From contig CP131915.1 in assembly GCA_030704225.1 (NCBI GenBank), positions 2,666,001-2,730,000 of the forward strand: a stretch of DNA of 64,000 bases. The letters are read 5' to 3'. How positions within the stretch are numbered: position 1 is the stretch's first letter; every line of letters starts with the position of its first letter. A program made the translations under genes and the position numbers. Source of the stretch: Kosakonia sp. H02. Its GTDB lineage: Bacteria; Pseudomonadota; Gammaproteobacteria; Enterobacterales; Enterobacteriaceae. This document shows positions 53,241 through 62,594 of this stretch, piece by piece. The notes beneath the pieces were generated by a model, which worked only from the letters and a program-made list of their open reading frames with translations, was not told the origin of the DNA and did no database searches.

Positions 53241-54085
53241 TGTTGCTCTGCCTGTGCCTGATTCTGTTGTGCCTGATTTTGCTGCTGATTCGGTTCCTGA
53301 ACAGGGGCTGCTTTCCAGCCTACAGCCGCACCTGAGTCATAGCGTAAATCCACGTAGCTAATCGCTTTGCCATCCGTCTGCGCCTGCTGCTGCAAAACCG
53401 GGTAAAGTTCTACAAAGCGCGAAAGACGTTTCATCGTATCGCCACGGCCCAGGTTGAGCTTGATGTCATTGCTCAACGTTAATTGCCAGGAGCGCCGCGC
53501 GGTCATCGCCGCTTCTTTTAACGTGAACTTATCCTTTGCCAGCACCTGCCCCATGTCGCGGTATCCCTGCAAAACTTCGCTTTCGCTGCCTTCAGGGCCG
53601 TACAGCATCGGTAAAATCTGGTTACTGGTTCGCTCCGCCGGTACGCTAAAGGCATTGCCATCCGCATCAACCATGTGCTGGTCATTCCACCGCGCAATGG
53701 GCACATATTCAACCAGATGAATCTTCAATTCGTCTGGCCACTGCTTTCTGACGCTCGCCTGCTTGATCCACGGCAGACGTTCAATCTGGCTCTGAATAAT
53801 GTTGACGTCCTGGGTCATAAAGGTGCCAGGCGCGCCCAATGCCAGTATCGACTGACGAATATCGTCGTTACGGGTGTAATGACGCTCGCCGGTTAATACC
53901 AGCTTCGACAACGGCAAACGTTGCGCATCATCCATCCAACCTAACACCACCCAGCCGCTCACTAACACGGTGCACAACACCGTCAACAGGAACAGAATGC
54001 CTGCAAGGCGCGTTCCATTGTTGCGGCGGGAGGTCGTTACGGCCTCCGCTTCGCGATTTCGTGTATTCAGCGCAGCCTGAGACAT
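53237..54085 (-). CDS. ftsQ: Cell division protein FtsQ
   Basis: FtsQ links the cytoplasmic Z-ring proteins to FtsB/FtsL and the septal synthase. The 282-residue bitopic protein has a short cytoplasmic tail, one span at about residues 26-48, a POTRA domain (L-V-L-T-G-E-R-H-Y-T) and a beta domain. The C-terminus is a run of Gln/Asn/Ala (Q-Q-Q-N-Q-A-Q repeats) longer than in E. coli (276 residues). ATG 54085 begins M-S-Q-A-A-L-N-T-R; it starts 1 bp after the ddlB stop. Confidence 0.96.
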   Translation of the reverse strand: MSQAALNTRNREAEAVTTSRRNNGTRLAGILFLLTVLCTVLVSGWVVLGWMDDAQRLPLSKLVLTGERHYTRNDDIRQSILALGAPGTFMTQDVNIIQSQIERLPWIKQASVRKQWPDELKIHLVEYVPIARWNDQHMVDADGNAFSVPAERTSNQILPMLYGPEGSESEVLQGYRDMGQVLAKDKFTLKEAAMTARRSWQLTLSNDIKLNLGRGDTMKRLSRFVELYPVLQQQAQTDGKAISYVDLRYDSGAAVGWKAAPVQEPNQQQNQAQQNQAQAEQQ

Positions 54086-54086
54086 A

Positions 54087-55007
54087 TCACTCCGCCAGAT
54101 CCAAAATACGAACAACCAGTTGCGAGAAGCTCAGGCCCGCCTGACGCGCTGCCATCGGCACCAGGCTGTGGCTGGTCATGCCCGGCGACGTATTCGCTTC
54201 CAGCAAATAAAATTGACCGTCGCTATCCAGCATGGCATCAATGCGCCCCCAACCACGGCAACCTAAAACCTGCCACGCTTTAAACACCAGGGACTGCAAT
54301 GCAGCCTCACGTTCTGCTTCCAGACCTGATGGACAGAAATACTTCGTCTCATCAGAGAGATACTTCGCCTCATAATCATAGAAGATTCCCGCCGGTTGGA
54401 TGCGAATCGACGGTAAAATTTCATTTCCAAGCAGCGCGACGGTAAATTCCGGGCCACTGAGCCATTTTTCAATCAGAACTTCATCATCATGTTGAAATGC
54501 AAGCGCTAAAGCCGCATGCAGATCGCTATTTTTGTCAACTTTTGACATACCCACACTGGAGCCTTCACGGCTGGGCTTGACAATAACAGGTAACCCCAGC
54601 CCATCAATCCGTTGAATATCATCGTCTTTTAGGCCTGATTCAAATTCACTACGCGTTACGGCAACCCACGGCGCAACTGGCAACCCGGCGCCTTGCCACA
54701 GCAGCTTGCTGCGCAATTTGTCCATCGAAATGGCGGAGGCCATCACACCGCTACCGGTGTAAGGCACGCCAGTCAGTTCCAGCAGCCCCTGCAATGTGCC
54801 ATCTTCGCCACCGCGACCATGCAGAGCGATAAACGCTTTGCTAAAGCCCATCTCTTTGAGGCGGGTGACATCAACCTCGCGCGGATCCACACCGTGCGCA
54901 TCCACACCGCCTTCGCGCAAACCTGCCAGCACCGCTGCACCAGAATTGAGCGAAACATCACGCTCGGCGGACGTGCCGCCCAGCAAAACAGCGACTTTCT
55001 CAGCCAC
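54087..55007 (-). CDS. ddlB: D-alanine--D-alanine ligase B
   Basis: DdlB makes the D-Ala-D-Ala dipeptide for MurF. The 306-residue ATP-grasp enzyme equals E. coli DdlB. Visible are the N-terminal L-L-G-G-T-S-A-E-R (with catalytic Glu15 region), the flexible loop with R-E-G-S-S-V-G-M near 144-151, and E-A-N-T-S-P-G-M near the C-terminus (magnesium site). It overlaps murC by 8 bp. Confidence 0.97.
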   Translation of the reverse strand: MAEKVAVLLGGTSAERDVSLNSGAAVLAGLREGGVDAHGVDPREVDVTRLKEMGFSKAFIALHGRGGEDGTLQGLLELTGVPYTGSGVMASAISMDKLRSKLLWQGAGLPVAPWVAVTRSEFESGLKDDDIQRIDGLGLPVIVKPSREGSSVGMSKVDKNSDLHAALALAFQHDDEVLIEKWLSGPEFTVALLGNEILPSIRIQPAGIFYDYEAKYLSDETKYFCPSGLEAEREAALQSLVFKAWQVLGCRGWGRIDAMLDSDGQFYLLEANTSPGMTSHSLVPMAARQAGLSFSQLVVRILDLAE

Positions 55008-56475
55008 GATGCTCCTCCTCCTGGGTCTGCGGTACCAGTTTGCTCTGCGCGAGGCTGCGGGCTATTTTGCCGATATTCCCCGCCCCCTGAATCAGAATCA
55101 AATCATTACCGGTCAGCACCGGCGCCAGCATTGCTGCCACCTGCGCCGGATCGGGAACCAGAATCGGGTCAATTTTCCCGCGACCGCGAATAGTGCGGCA
55201 CAGCGAACGGCTGTCTGCGCCCGGAATGGCCGCTTCGCCCGCCGGGTAAACCTCCAGCATCAACAGCGAATCAACCTGCGTCAGCACATTGGCAAAATCG
55301 TCGTACAGATCGCGGGTACGCGTGTAACGATGCGGCTGGAACAGCATGACCAGGTTTTTATCCGGCCAGCCTGCGCGAGCGGCTTTGATCGTTGCGTCCA
55401 CTTCCGTCGGGTGATGGCCATAATCATCCACCAGCATCGCCGTACCGCTTTTGCCGTTTACCGCATCCAGCGGGAACTCGCCGAGGAAGTCGAAACGACG
55501 GCCAGTGCCCTGGAAACTTTCCAGCGCGCGCAGAATGGCGTCGTCGTCAATGCCCTCTTCCGTCGCCACGGCTACCGCGGCCGCCGCGTTCAGCGCGTTA
55601 TGGCGACCGGGCGCATTCAGCGTTACGCGCAGTTCCGGCTTATCCTGACGCACCAGCGTGAAGTGTCCCTGCGGCCCCTGCTGGCGGTAATTTTCAACAC
55701 GCACATCCGCATCGTCGCTAAATCCGTAAGTCGTAATTTGACGGCCCACACGCGGCAGCAACTCGCGAATCACCGGGTCGTCGACACACATCACTGCACG
55801 GCCATAAAACGGCAAATTGTGCAGAAAATTAATAAACGTCGTTTTTAAATTTTCGAAGTCGCCCTGGTAGGTATCCATATGATCGGCTTCGATATTGGTC
55901 ACAATCGCCACCATCGGTTGCAGATGCAGGAAAGAGGCGTCGCTCTCATCCGCTTCGGCAATCAGGTAACGGCTATGGCCCAGGCGCGCATGCACCCCGG
56001 CAGCTTTAACCAGCCCACCGTTAACAAAAGTCGGGTCAAGCCCGGCTTCTGCATAAATACTGGACACCATCGCGGTGGTGGTGGTTTTCCCGTGCGTACC
56101 GGCAATAGCGATGCCATGGCGGAAACGCATTAACTCAGCCAGCATCTCCGCGCGGCGGATCACCGGGATACGCGCTTCCTGCGCTGCAACAATTTCCGGG
56201 TTGTCGGCAGCGATGGCGCTGGAGACGACCACGACGCTGGCATCGCTGACGTTTTCCGGGCGATGGTTAAAATAAATCGTGGCACCAAGGGACGTTAACT
56301 GCTGCGTCACCGGGTTCGGAGCCAAATCGGAACCGCTAATCTGGTAGCCTTCGTTGGCCAGCACTTCGGCAATACCGCCCATGCCGGCACCGCCGATGCC
56401 AACGAAGTGAATGTGCCGGACGCGACGCATCTCGGGCACGATTAAACGCAGTTTCGCCAGTTCTTGTGTATTCAT
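55000..56475 (-). CDS. murC: UDP-N-acetylmuramate--L-alanine ligase
   Basis: MurC adds the first residue, L-Ala, to UDP-MurNAc. The 491-residue product matches E. coli MurC in length. It has the N-terminal G-I-G-G-A-G-M-G-G-I nucleotide-binding loop near residue 25, the P-loop G-T-H-G-K-T-T-T near 125, and the C-terminal Rossmann-like domain. It lies 57 bp after murG. Confidence 0.97.
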   Translation of the reverse strand: MNTQELAKLRLIVPEMRRVRHIHFVGIGGAGMGGIAEVLANEGYQISGSDLAPNPVTQQLTSLGATIYFNHRPENVSDASVVVVSSAIAADNPEIVAAQEARIPVIRRAEMLAELMRFRHGIAIAGTHGKTTTTAMVSSIYAEAGLDPTFVNGGLVKAAGVHARLGHSRYLIAEADESDASFLHLQPMVAIVTNIEADHMDTYQGDFENLKTTFINFLHNLPFYGRAVMCVDDPVIRELLPRVGRQITTYGFSDDADVRVENYRQQGPQGHFTLVRQDKPELRVTLNAPGRHNALNAAAAVAVATEEGIDDDAILRALESFQGTGRRFDFLGEFPLDAVNGKSGTAMLVDDYGHHPTEVDATIKAARAGWPDKNLVMLFQPHRYTRTRDLYDDFANVLTQVDSLLMLEVYPAGEAAIPGADSRSLCRTIRGRGKIDPILVPDPAQVAAMLAPVLTGNDLILIQGAGNIGKIARSLAQSKLVPQTQEEEHRG

Positions 56476-56532
56476 TCTCTAAACGCCATCGACATCAAAA
56501 AGTAGCGCGACGCAAAAAGGCGTCGCCAGTAT

Positions 56533-57600
56533 TTATGCCTGAGCTGCCAGGCTGACTTCATGTGCCACCCGCTCGGTGGCATCCGGGATCGCCGCCGCGC
56601 GAGCGCGTTCAGCCATCTCCACTAATACGTCGCGGTTCCAGCCAGCAAGCGTTGCCGCGACCGTCTCAGCGGTAAATTGCGGCTGCTCCAGAATCTTCGC
56701 CGCGCCGACTTTTTCCAGCGGCAGGGCATTCCAGTACTGCTGTCTGTCTTTGTGCTGGAACGGCACGAACAGCGCCGGTAAACCCGCAGCGGCAATCTCA
56801 CTGACCGTTAACGCACCGGAGCGGCAGACAACCACATCGGCCCACGCATAGGCCTGAGCCATATCGTCAATAAATTCGGTAACTTTATGCTGCGCTGCAC
56901 ACACCGCCGCATAAGCCTGTTCAACATCCTGCTGCGCGCCTTTGCCGCTCTGATGCCAGATGGTCACCGCCGCGCCCAGTTTTGCCGCCACTTGCGGCAT
57001 GGTCTGGTTCAGCACGCGCGCGCCTTGCGAGCCGCCGACAACCAGCACGCGAATGGGACCTTCACGCCCTGGCAGACGCGTCTGCGGCAGCGGCAGCGCC
57101 AGCACATCCACACGCACCGGGTTACCCACCACTTCCGCTTTCGGGAATGCACCGGGAAACGCCTGCATCACTTTGGTGGCGATTTTCGCCAGCCATTTGT
57201 TTGTCAGACCGGCAATCCCGTTTTGTTCATGCAACACCACGGGAATGCCAAGAGACCAGGCGGCAAGCCCGCCGGGGCCGGAAACATAACCGCCCATTCC
57301 CAGCACCACGTCCGGCTTAAAGCGGCGCATAATCGCGCGCGCCTGACGCCAGGCGTTGAAAATCCGTACCGGCGCTAACAGCTGTGCCTTGAGGCCTTTG
57401 CCACGCAGGCCGGAGATGCGAATGAAGTCAATCTCAATACCGTTTTTTGGTACCAGGTCAGCCTCCATGCGATCGGCGGTTCCGAGCCAGCGCACTTGCC
57501 AGCCCTGATCCATCAAATGGTGCGCGACCGCGAGACCGGGGAAAACATGCCCGCCGGTACCGCCCGCCATCACCATTAACCGCTTCGGTTGACCACTCAT
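56533..57600 (-). CDS. murG: MurG, lipid II-forming N-acetylglucosamine transferase
   Basis: MurG adds GlcNAc to lipid I at the inner face of the membrane. The 355-residue GT28 enzyme has the N-terminal G-G-T-G-G-H-V-F-P-G loop near residue 13 and the second G-loop G-G-S-Q-G-A-R near 190, then the donor site F-Q-H-K-D-R-Q-Q-Y. ATG 57600 shares one base with the ftsW stop (TGATG) and has GAGGTG upstream; the preceding in-frame GTG would add one residue. Confidence 0.97.
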   Translation of the reverse strand: MSGQPKRLMVMAGGTGGHVFPGLAVAHHLMDQGWQVRWLGTADRMEADLVPKNGIEIDFIRISGLRGKGLKAQLLAPVRIFNAWRQARAIMRRFKPDVVLGMGGYVSGPGGLAAWSLGIPVVLHEQNGIAGLTNKWLAKIATKVMQAFPGAFPKAEVVGNPVRVDVLALPLPQTRLPGREGPIRVLVVGGSQGARVLNQTMPQVAAKLGAAVTIWHQSGKGAQQDVEQAYAAVCAAQHKVTEFIDDMAQAYAWADVVVCRSGALTVSEIAAAGLPALFVPFQHKDRQQYWNALPLEKVGAAKILEQPQFTAETVAATLAGWNRDVLVEMAERARAAAIPDATERVAHEVSLAAQA

Positions 57601-58841
57601 CACACACCTCGTGTAAACGCCTGGGCTTTCTCCAGACGCGTTTCATAATCTATGCGCAGCAACAGCGTTATCGCCGTTGACATAATCAATAAACTGGAAC
57701 CGCCGTAACTGATAAGCGGCAAGGTTAACCCCTTGGTTGGCAGCATACCGGCTGCCGCACCGACGTTAACCAGCGCCTGGAAGCTAAACCAGATACCTAT
57801 CGAACAGGCAAGGAAACCGGAGAAACGGTGGTCAATCTCCAGCGCTTTTCGGCCAATGGACATGGCGCGGAAAGCGACGAAGAATACCATTAAAAGCGCG
57901 GCTACCACACCGATATAACCGAGTTCCTCGCCGATAATGGAGAAGATGAAGTCGGTATGCGCTTCCGGCAGATACTCCAGCTTCTGAATCGAGTTACCGA
58001 GCCCCTGCCCCCACAGTTCGCCGCGACCAAACGCCATCAGCGACTGCGTTAACTGATAACCGCTACCAAAGGGATCTTCCCACGGGTTCCAGAATGAGGT
58101 CACGCGGCGAATACGGTACGGTTCGGCCAGAATCAACAGCACCACCGCCGAAATGCCCATACCGATAATCGCGATAAACTGCCACAGCTTCGCGCCCGCC
58201 AGGAACAGCATCGCCAGCGTGGTGATAAACAGCACGACCACCGTACCGAGGTCCGGCTGTGCCAGCAGCAAAATCGCCAGCACCAGGATAACCCCCATCG
58301 GTTTCAGGAAGCCGCGCAGGTTATTACGCACTTCGTCCACCTTGCGTACGAGGTAGTTCGCCAGGTAGCAAAACAGCGACAGCTTGGTAAATTCCGCCGG
58401 CTGAAAACGCATCACGCCGAGATCGATCCAGCGCGATGCCCCGTTGATCGAACTCCCGACCACCAGCACCACTAACAACATAATGATCGACGCGATCAGC
58501 ATGACAGAGCTGTATCTTTGCCAAAAATCCATCGGCAGGCGCAGGGTCACCATCGCCATACAAAACGACAGGAACAGATACAAGGCGTGGCGTTTAGCGA
58601 AGAAGAAAGGATCGTCCGTCAGGCGCTGTCCTACCGGCATTGACGCCGAGGTCACCATAATGAAGCCGATCGCCGCCAGGCCCAGTGTTAACCACAGCAG
58701 CGTGCGGTCATACATCACCAGACTGTCGCTATCTTTCTGTCGCGAGCCCATTACCCAGCCTTTTAATGCCGCAAACAGCCACGCCAGGAGACTATATCCT
58801 GGCAGGCGCGGCATTCTCGGGCGGGGAAGCGTTAAACGCAT
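57600..58841 (-). CDS. ftsW: Septal SEDS glycosyltransferase FtsW
   Basis: FtsW polymerises septal peptidoglycan with FtsI. The 413-residue product (E. coli 414) has ten membrane spans, the SEDS pattern with the large periplasmic loop carrying H-T-D-F-I-F-S-I-I-G-E-E-L-G (about residues 290-305; the catalytic Asp is in this loop region of the family) and the late P-L-I-S-Y-G-G-S-S motif. It shares one base with murD upstream and one with murG downstream. Confidence 0.97.
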   Translation of the reverse strand: MRLTLPRPRMPRLPGYSLLAWLFAALKGWVMGSRQKDSDSLVMYDRTLLWLTLGLAAIGFIMVTSASMPVGQRLTDDPFFFAKRHALYLFLSFCMAMVTLRLPMDFWQRYSSVMLIASIIMLLVVLVVGSSINGASRWIDLGVMRFQPAEFTKLSLFCYLANYLVRKVDEVRNNLRGFLKPMGVILVLAILLLAQPDLGTVVVLFITTLAMLFLAGAKLWQFIAIIGMGISAVVLLILAEPYRIRRVTSFWNPWEDPFGSGYQLTQSLMAFGRGELWGQGLGNSIQKLEYLPEAHTDFIFSIIGEELGYIGVVAALLMVFFVAFRAMSIGRKALEIDHRFSGFLACSIGIWFSFQALVNVGAAAGMLPTKGLTLPLISYGGSSLLIMSTAITLLLRIDYETRLEKAQAFTRGV

Positions 58842-60157
58842 TAGCCTAACTCCTGCGCCAGACGGGTAAACTCATCACCCCGTTGTTCGAAATTCTTAAA
58901 CTGATCGAGGCTGGCGCAGGCGGGTGATAACAACACCATATCGCCCGGCTGCACGCGTGTGGCAATCAGCCGCATCGCCTGATCCATCGTGTCTGTTTGT
59001 TCGGCTACGTCAGGGCGCAGCGCAGCCAGTTCCGCGCCATCGCGTCCGAAGCAGTACAACCGAACGTTATCGCCGCTGAGATAGCGTTTCAGCGGCGTGA
59101 AATCTGCCGACTTACCGTCGCCGCCCAATAACAGATGCAGCGTGCCATCGACCTGCAAACCATTAAGCGCCGCTTCGGTGCTGCCGACGTTGGTAGCTTT
59201 TGAGTCGTTAACCCAGCGCACACCGTTGTGCTCCAGCGCCAGCTGAAAGCGGTGCGCCAACCCGCTAAAGGTGGTTAGCGCTTTCAGGCTGCTGGCGCGC
59301 GGTAAACCGGCCGCATCTGCCAGCGCCAGCGCCGCCAGCGCATTGGTGTAGTTGTGCTGGCCGCTCAGCTTCATCTCTTTGACATTCAGCACTTTCTCGC
59401 CTTTAACACGCAGCCAGGTTTCGCCCTGCTGGCGGTTCAGGTGATAGTCGCCAACGTCAACGCCAAAACTGACGCAGCGCTCATCGGCACCGCGTACCGG
59501 CATGGTTAATGCGTCATCGGCATTCACCACGCACACTTTCGCGTTTTCATAGATACGCAGTTTGGCGGCGCGATACTGCTGCAAGCCAAACGGATAGCGA
59601 TCCATATGATCTTCGGTCACGTTAAGGATAGTTGCCGCCACGGCCTGCAAGCTGGAGGTGGTTTCCAGTTGGAAGCTTGAAAGCTCCAGCACATACAGCT
59701 CGCGCTCGTCATCGAGCAGCATCAGCGCGGGAAGACCGATATTGCCCCCCACGCCCACATTCTTACCGGCGGCTTCGGCCATTTCACCGACCAGTTTAGT
59801 GACGGTGCTTTTACCGTTCGAACCGGTAATGGCGATAACCGGCGCTTGCGCTTCACGGCAGAACAGTTCGATATCACCGACGATCTCGACGCCTGCATCC
59901 GCCGCTGCGCTCAGGGAGGGATGCGCCAGTGCGATGCCAGGGCTTGCAACAATCAGATCAGCGGCCAGCAGCCAGTCGTCGTTGAGACTACCAAGATGGC
60001 GCTCCACCTCCTCCGGCAACTTGTCCAGCCCCGGCGGTGCAATGCGCGTGTCCATCACGCGCGGCGTCACGCCGCGCGCAAGGAAAAAGTCCACGCAGGA
60101 AAGGCCTGTCAGGCCTAAACCGATAATGACGACTTTTTTACCCTGGTAATCCGTCAT
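58841..60157 (-). CDS. murD: UDP-N-acetylmuramoyl-L-alanine--D-glutamate ligase
   Basis: MurD adds D-Glu to the peptidoglycan precursor. The 438-residue product equals E. coli MurD. The UDP-binding L-G-L-T-G-L-S loop is near residue 14, the P-loop T-G-S-N-G-K-S-T near 110-117, and K-A-T-N-V-G-S-T near 320. It starts 2 bp after mraY. Confidence 0.97.
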   Translation of the reverse strand: MTDYQGKKVVIIGLGLTGLSCVDFFLARGVTPRVMDTRIAPPGLDKLPEEVERHLGSLNDDWLLAADLIVASPGIALAHPSLSAAADAGVEIVGDIELFCREAQAPVIAITGSNGKSTVTKLVGEMAEAAGKNVGVGGNIGLPALMLLDDERELYVLELSSFQLETTSSLQAVAATILNVTEDHMDRYPFGLQQYRAAKLRIYENAKVCVVNADDALTMPVRGADERCVSFGVDVGDYHLNRQQGETWLRVKGEKVLNVKEMKLSGQHNYTNALAALALADAAGLPRASSLKALTTFSGLAHRFQLALEHNGVRWVNDSKATNVGSTEAALNGLQVDGTLHLLLGGDGKSADFTPLKRYLSGDNVRLYCFGRDGAELAALRPDVAEQTDTMDQAMRLIATRVQPGDMVLLSPACASLDQFKNFEQRGDEFTRLAQELG

Positions 60158-60159
60158 GA

Positions 60160-61242
60160 TTAACGCACCTTCAGCGTTGCCAGGCCAATCAGCACCAGCA
60201 TCAGCGAAATAATCCAGAAGCGCACAATGACGCGCGGTTCCGGCCAGCCTTTCAATTCATAGTGGTGGTGAATCGGTGCCATGCGAAAAATGCGCTGGCC
60301 GCGCAGTTTGAACGAGCCAACCTGCAAAATCACCGACAGGGTTTCCACCACAAAGACGCCACCCATAATCACCAGCAGGAACTCCTGGCGCAGCAGCACG
60401 GCAATAATGCCCAGCGCGCCGCCCAGCGCCAGCGACCCGACATCACCCATAAAGACCTGTGCCGGATAGGTGTTGAACCACAGGAAACCCAGCCCGGCAC
60501 CGACAATCGCCGTACAGACAATGACCAGCTCACCAGCGTGACGCAGATACGGAATGTGCAGGTAGTTGGCGAAATTCATGTTACCGGTCGCCCAGGCTAC
60601 CAGCGCGAAACCGCCTGCGACAAACACCGTGGGCATGATAGCCAGCCCATCAAGGCCATCCGTCAGGTTGACGGCGTTGCCGGTACCGACAATTACAAAG
60701 TAAGCCAGCAGGATGTAGAACAGCCCCAGTTGCGGCATCACATCTTTAAAGAACGGCACCACCAGCTCTGTAGCTGGCGTATCTTTCCCGGCGAGATAAA
60801 GCGCGAAGGCGACGCCCAGCGCAATCACCGACATCCAAAAATATTTCCAGCGGGCAATCAGCCCTTTGGTGTCTTTGCGCACCACTTTGCGGTAATCATC
60901 GACAAAGCCAATCACGCCGTAACCCACCAGCACCACCAGTACGCACCAGACATACGGGTTTGACGGGTAAGCCCACAACAGTACGGAAACCACAATGGCG
61001 GTGAGGATCATGATCCCGCCCATCGTTGGGGTGCCGCGTTTGCTGAAGTGCGATTCCGGGCCGTCGTTACGCACAACCTGGCCAAAAGAGAGTTTCTGTA
61101 AGCGGGCAATCATGCGCGGCCCCATCCACAATGAGATGAAGAGCGCGGTCAGCAGGCTGACAATGGCGCGAAACGTCAAATAGGAAAAGACGTTAAAGCC
61201 GGAATAATATTTGACCAAATGTTCGGCCAGCCAAACTAACAT
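60160..61242 (-). CDS. mraY: Phospho-N-acetylmuramoyl-pentapeptide transferase MraY
   Basis: MraY moves phospho-MurNAc-pentapeptide to undecaprenyl phosphate, forming lipid I. The 360-residue inner-membrane enzyme has ten spans and the conserved aspartates in G-F-V-D-D-Y-R-K (about residues 113-120) and N-L-T-D-G-L-D-G-L-A (about 261-271 by family numbering), plus the M-A-P-I-H-H-H-Y-E motif near the C-terminus. It overlaps murF by 7 bp. Confidence 0.98.
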   Translation of the reverse strand: MLVWLAEHLVKYYSGFNVFSYLTFRAIVSLLTALFISLWMGPRMIARLQKLSFGQVVRNDGPESHFSKRGTPTMGGIMILTAIVVSVLLWAYPSNPYVWCVLVVLVGYGVIGFVDDYRKVVRKDTKGLIARWKYFWMSVIALGVAFALYLAGKDTPATELVVPFFKDVMPQLGLFYILLAYFVIVGTGNAVNLTDGLDGLAIMPTVFVAGGFALVAWATGNMNFANYLHIPYLRHAGELVIVCTAIVGAGLGFLWFNTYPAQVFMGDVGSLALGGALGIIAVLLRQEFLLVIMGGVFVVETLSVILQVGSFKLRGQRIFRMAPIHHHYELKGWPEPRVIVRFWIISLMLVLIGLATLKVR

Positions 61243-62594
61243 GTCCCGTTCTCCTGTAATTCGCGTACCACCTCTTCCATGGCGGAACTACGTGAACCTT
61301 TCACCAAAATGGTAATAATTGACTGCTCAGCAATCAGCGCTTTTAAGCGCGCCGTTACTGCCGCCTTGTCATTAAAATGCTCGCCAACACCGCTGGCGTC
61401 GCTCAGGGCTTTACTTAACGTGCCGACACTCAGCACTTTATCGATACCGACGGCTTTCGCCGCTTCACCCACCTGAATGTGGCAAGCTTCGCTCTCATCA
61501 CCCAGCTCGGCCATATCGCCCACCACCATGACCCGGTAGCCCGGCATTTCAGACAGCACATTCGCTGCGGCGGTCATTGAACCCACGTTCGCGTTGTAGG
61601 TGTCATCCAACAGCAGTTGGTTTTCACCCAATTGCACCGGGAACAAACGCCCCGGCACAGCTTTCAGCTTCGCCAGCCCCTGTTTGACTGTCTCCAGGCT
61701 TGCTCCCACCGCCATTGCCAGCGCGGTTGCGGCCAGCGCATTGGCGATGTTATGACGGCCCGGTAACGGCAGCGTCACGTCTACATTGCCGGTCGGCGTT
61801 TGCAGGGTGAATTCAGTGCCGTGGGAAGTCACATGGACATTGGTGGCGGTAAAATCGCTGTTCGCCGCGTTCGGCGAGAAGCGCCACACCTTGCGATCGC
61901 CAATAATGCTCTGCCAGTTCAGCCAGTCATTGTTATCGGCATTCATAATAGCGATGCCGTTGGCTGGCAGGCCGGTGTAAATTTCACCTTTCGCTTTCGC
62001 CACACCCGCCAGAGAACCAAAACCCTCCAGATGCGCCGCCGCCAGGTTGTTCACCAGCGCCGCTTCCGGGCGGGTCAGCCCAACGGTCCAGGCGATTTCG
62101 CCCTGGTGGTTAGCACCGAGTTCTATCACCGCGTATTGATGTTCTTTGGTGAGACGCAACAGTGTCATCGGCACGCCGATGTCATTATTGAGATTACCTG
62201 CGGTATAGAGCGTATTGCCGCACTCGCCAAGAATGGCGGCGGTCATCTCTTTGACCGAGGTTTTGCCGGAAGAACCGGTCAGCGCAACCACGCGCGCCGG
62301 CACCTGCTGGCGAACCCATGCCGCCAGTTCGCCAAAGGCCTGGCGGGTATCTTTCACCACCAGTTGCGGCAAGTCGGTAGCCAGTTTGCGGCTGACCAGC
62401 AGCGCGCCCGCGCCGCCCTCTTTTGCTTTATCGGCGAAGTCGTGGGCATCAAAGCGCTCGCCTTTCAACGCCACAAACAGGCAACCCGGCGTCAGCTTGC
62501 GGGTGTCGCTGGTTACGTCATCAATAGTGGCGTCCTGGCCATGTATTTCACCGTGCAGAATGCCGGCGAGCTGGCTGAGCGTTACGCTAATCAT
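61236..62594 (-). CDS. murF: UDP-MurNAc-tripeptide--D-Ala-D-Ala ligase
   Basis: MurF attaches the D-Ala-D-Ala made by Ddl, completing the pentapeptide. The 452-residue product equals E. coli MurF. The P-loop is T-G-S-S-G-K-T-S-V-K near residues 106-115; E-L-G-A-N-H-Q-G-E-I (about 158-167) and D-D-T-Y-N-A-N (about 325-331) are the other Mur ligase motifs. It overlaps murE by 4 bp and mraY by 7 bp. Confidence 0.97.
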   Translation of the reverse strand: MISVTLSQLAGILHGEIHGQDATIDDVTSDTRKLTPGCLFVALKGERFDAHDFADKAKEGGAGALLVSRKLATDLPQLVVKDTRQAFGELAAWVRQQVPARVVALTGSSGKTSVKEMTAAILGECGNTLYTAGNLNNDIGVPMTLLRLTKEHQYAVIELGANHQGEIAWTVGLTRPEAALVNNLAAAHLEGFGSLAGVAKAKGEIYTGLPANGIAIMNADNNDWLNWQSIIGDRKVWRFSPNAANSDFTATNVHVTSHGTEFTLQTPTGNVDVTLPLPGRHNIANALAATALAMAVGASLETVKQGLAKLKAVPGRLFPVQLGENQLLLDDTYNANVGSMTAAANVLSEMPGYRVMVVGDMAELGDESEACHIQVGEAAKAVGIDKVLSVGTLSKALSDASGVGEHFNDKAAVTARLKALIAEQSIITILVKGSRSSAMEEVVRELQENGTC

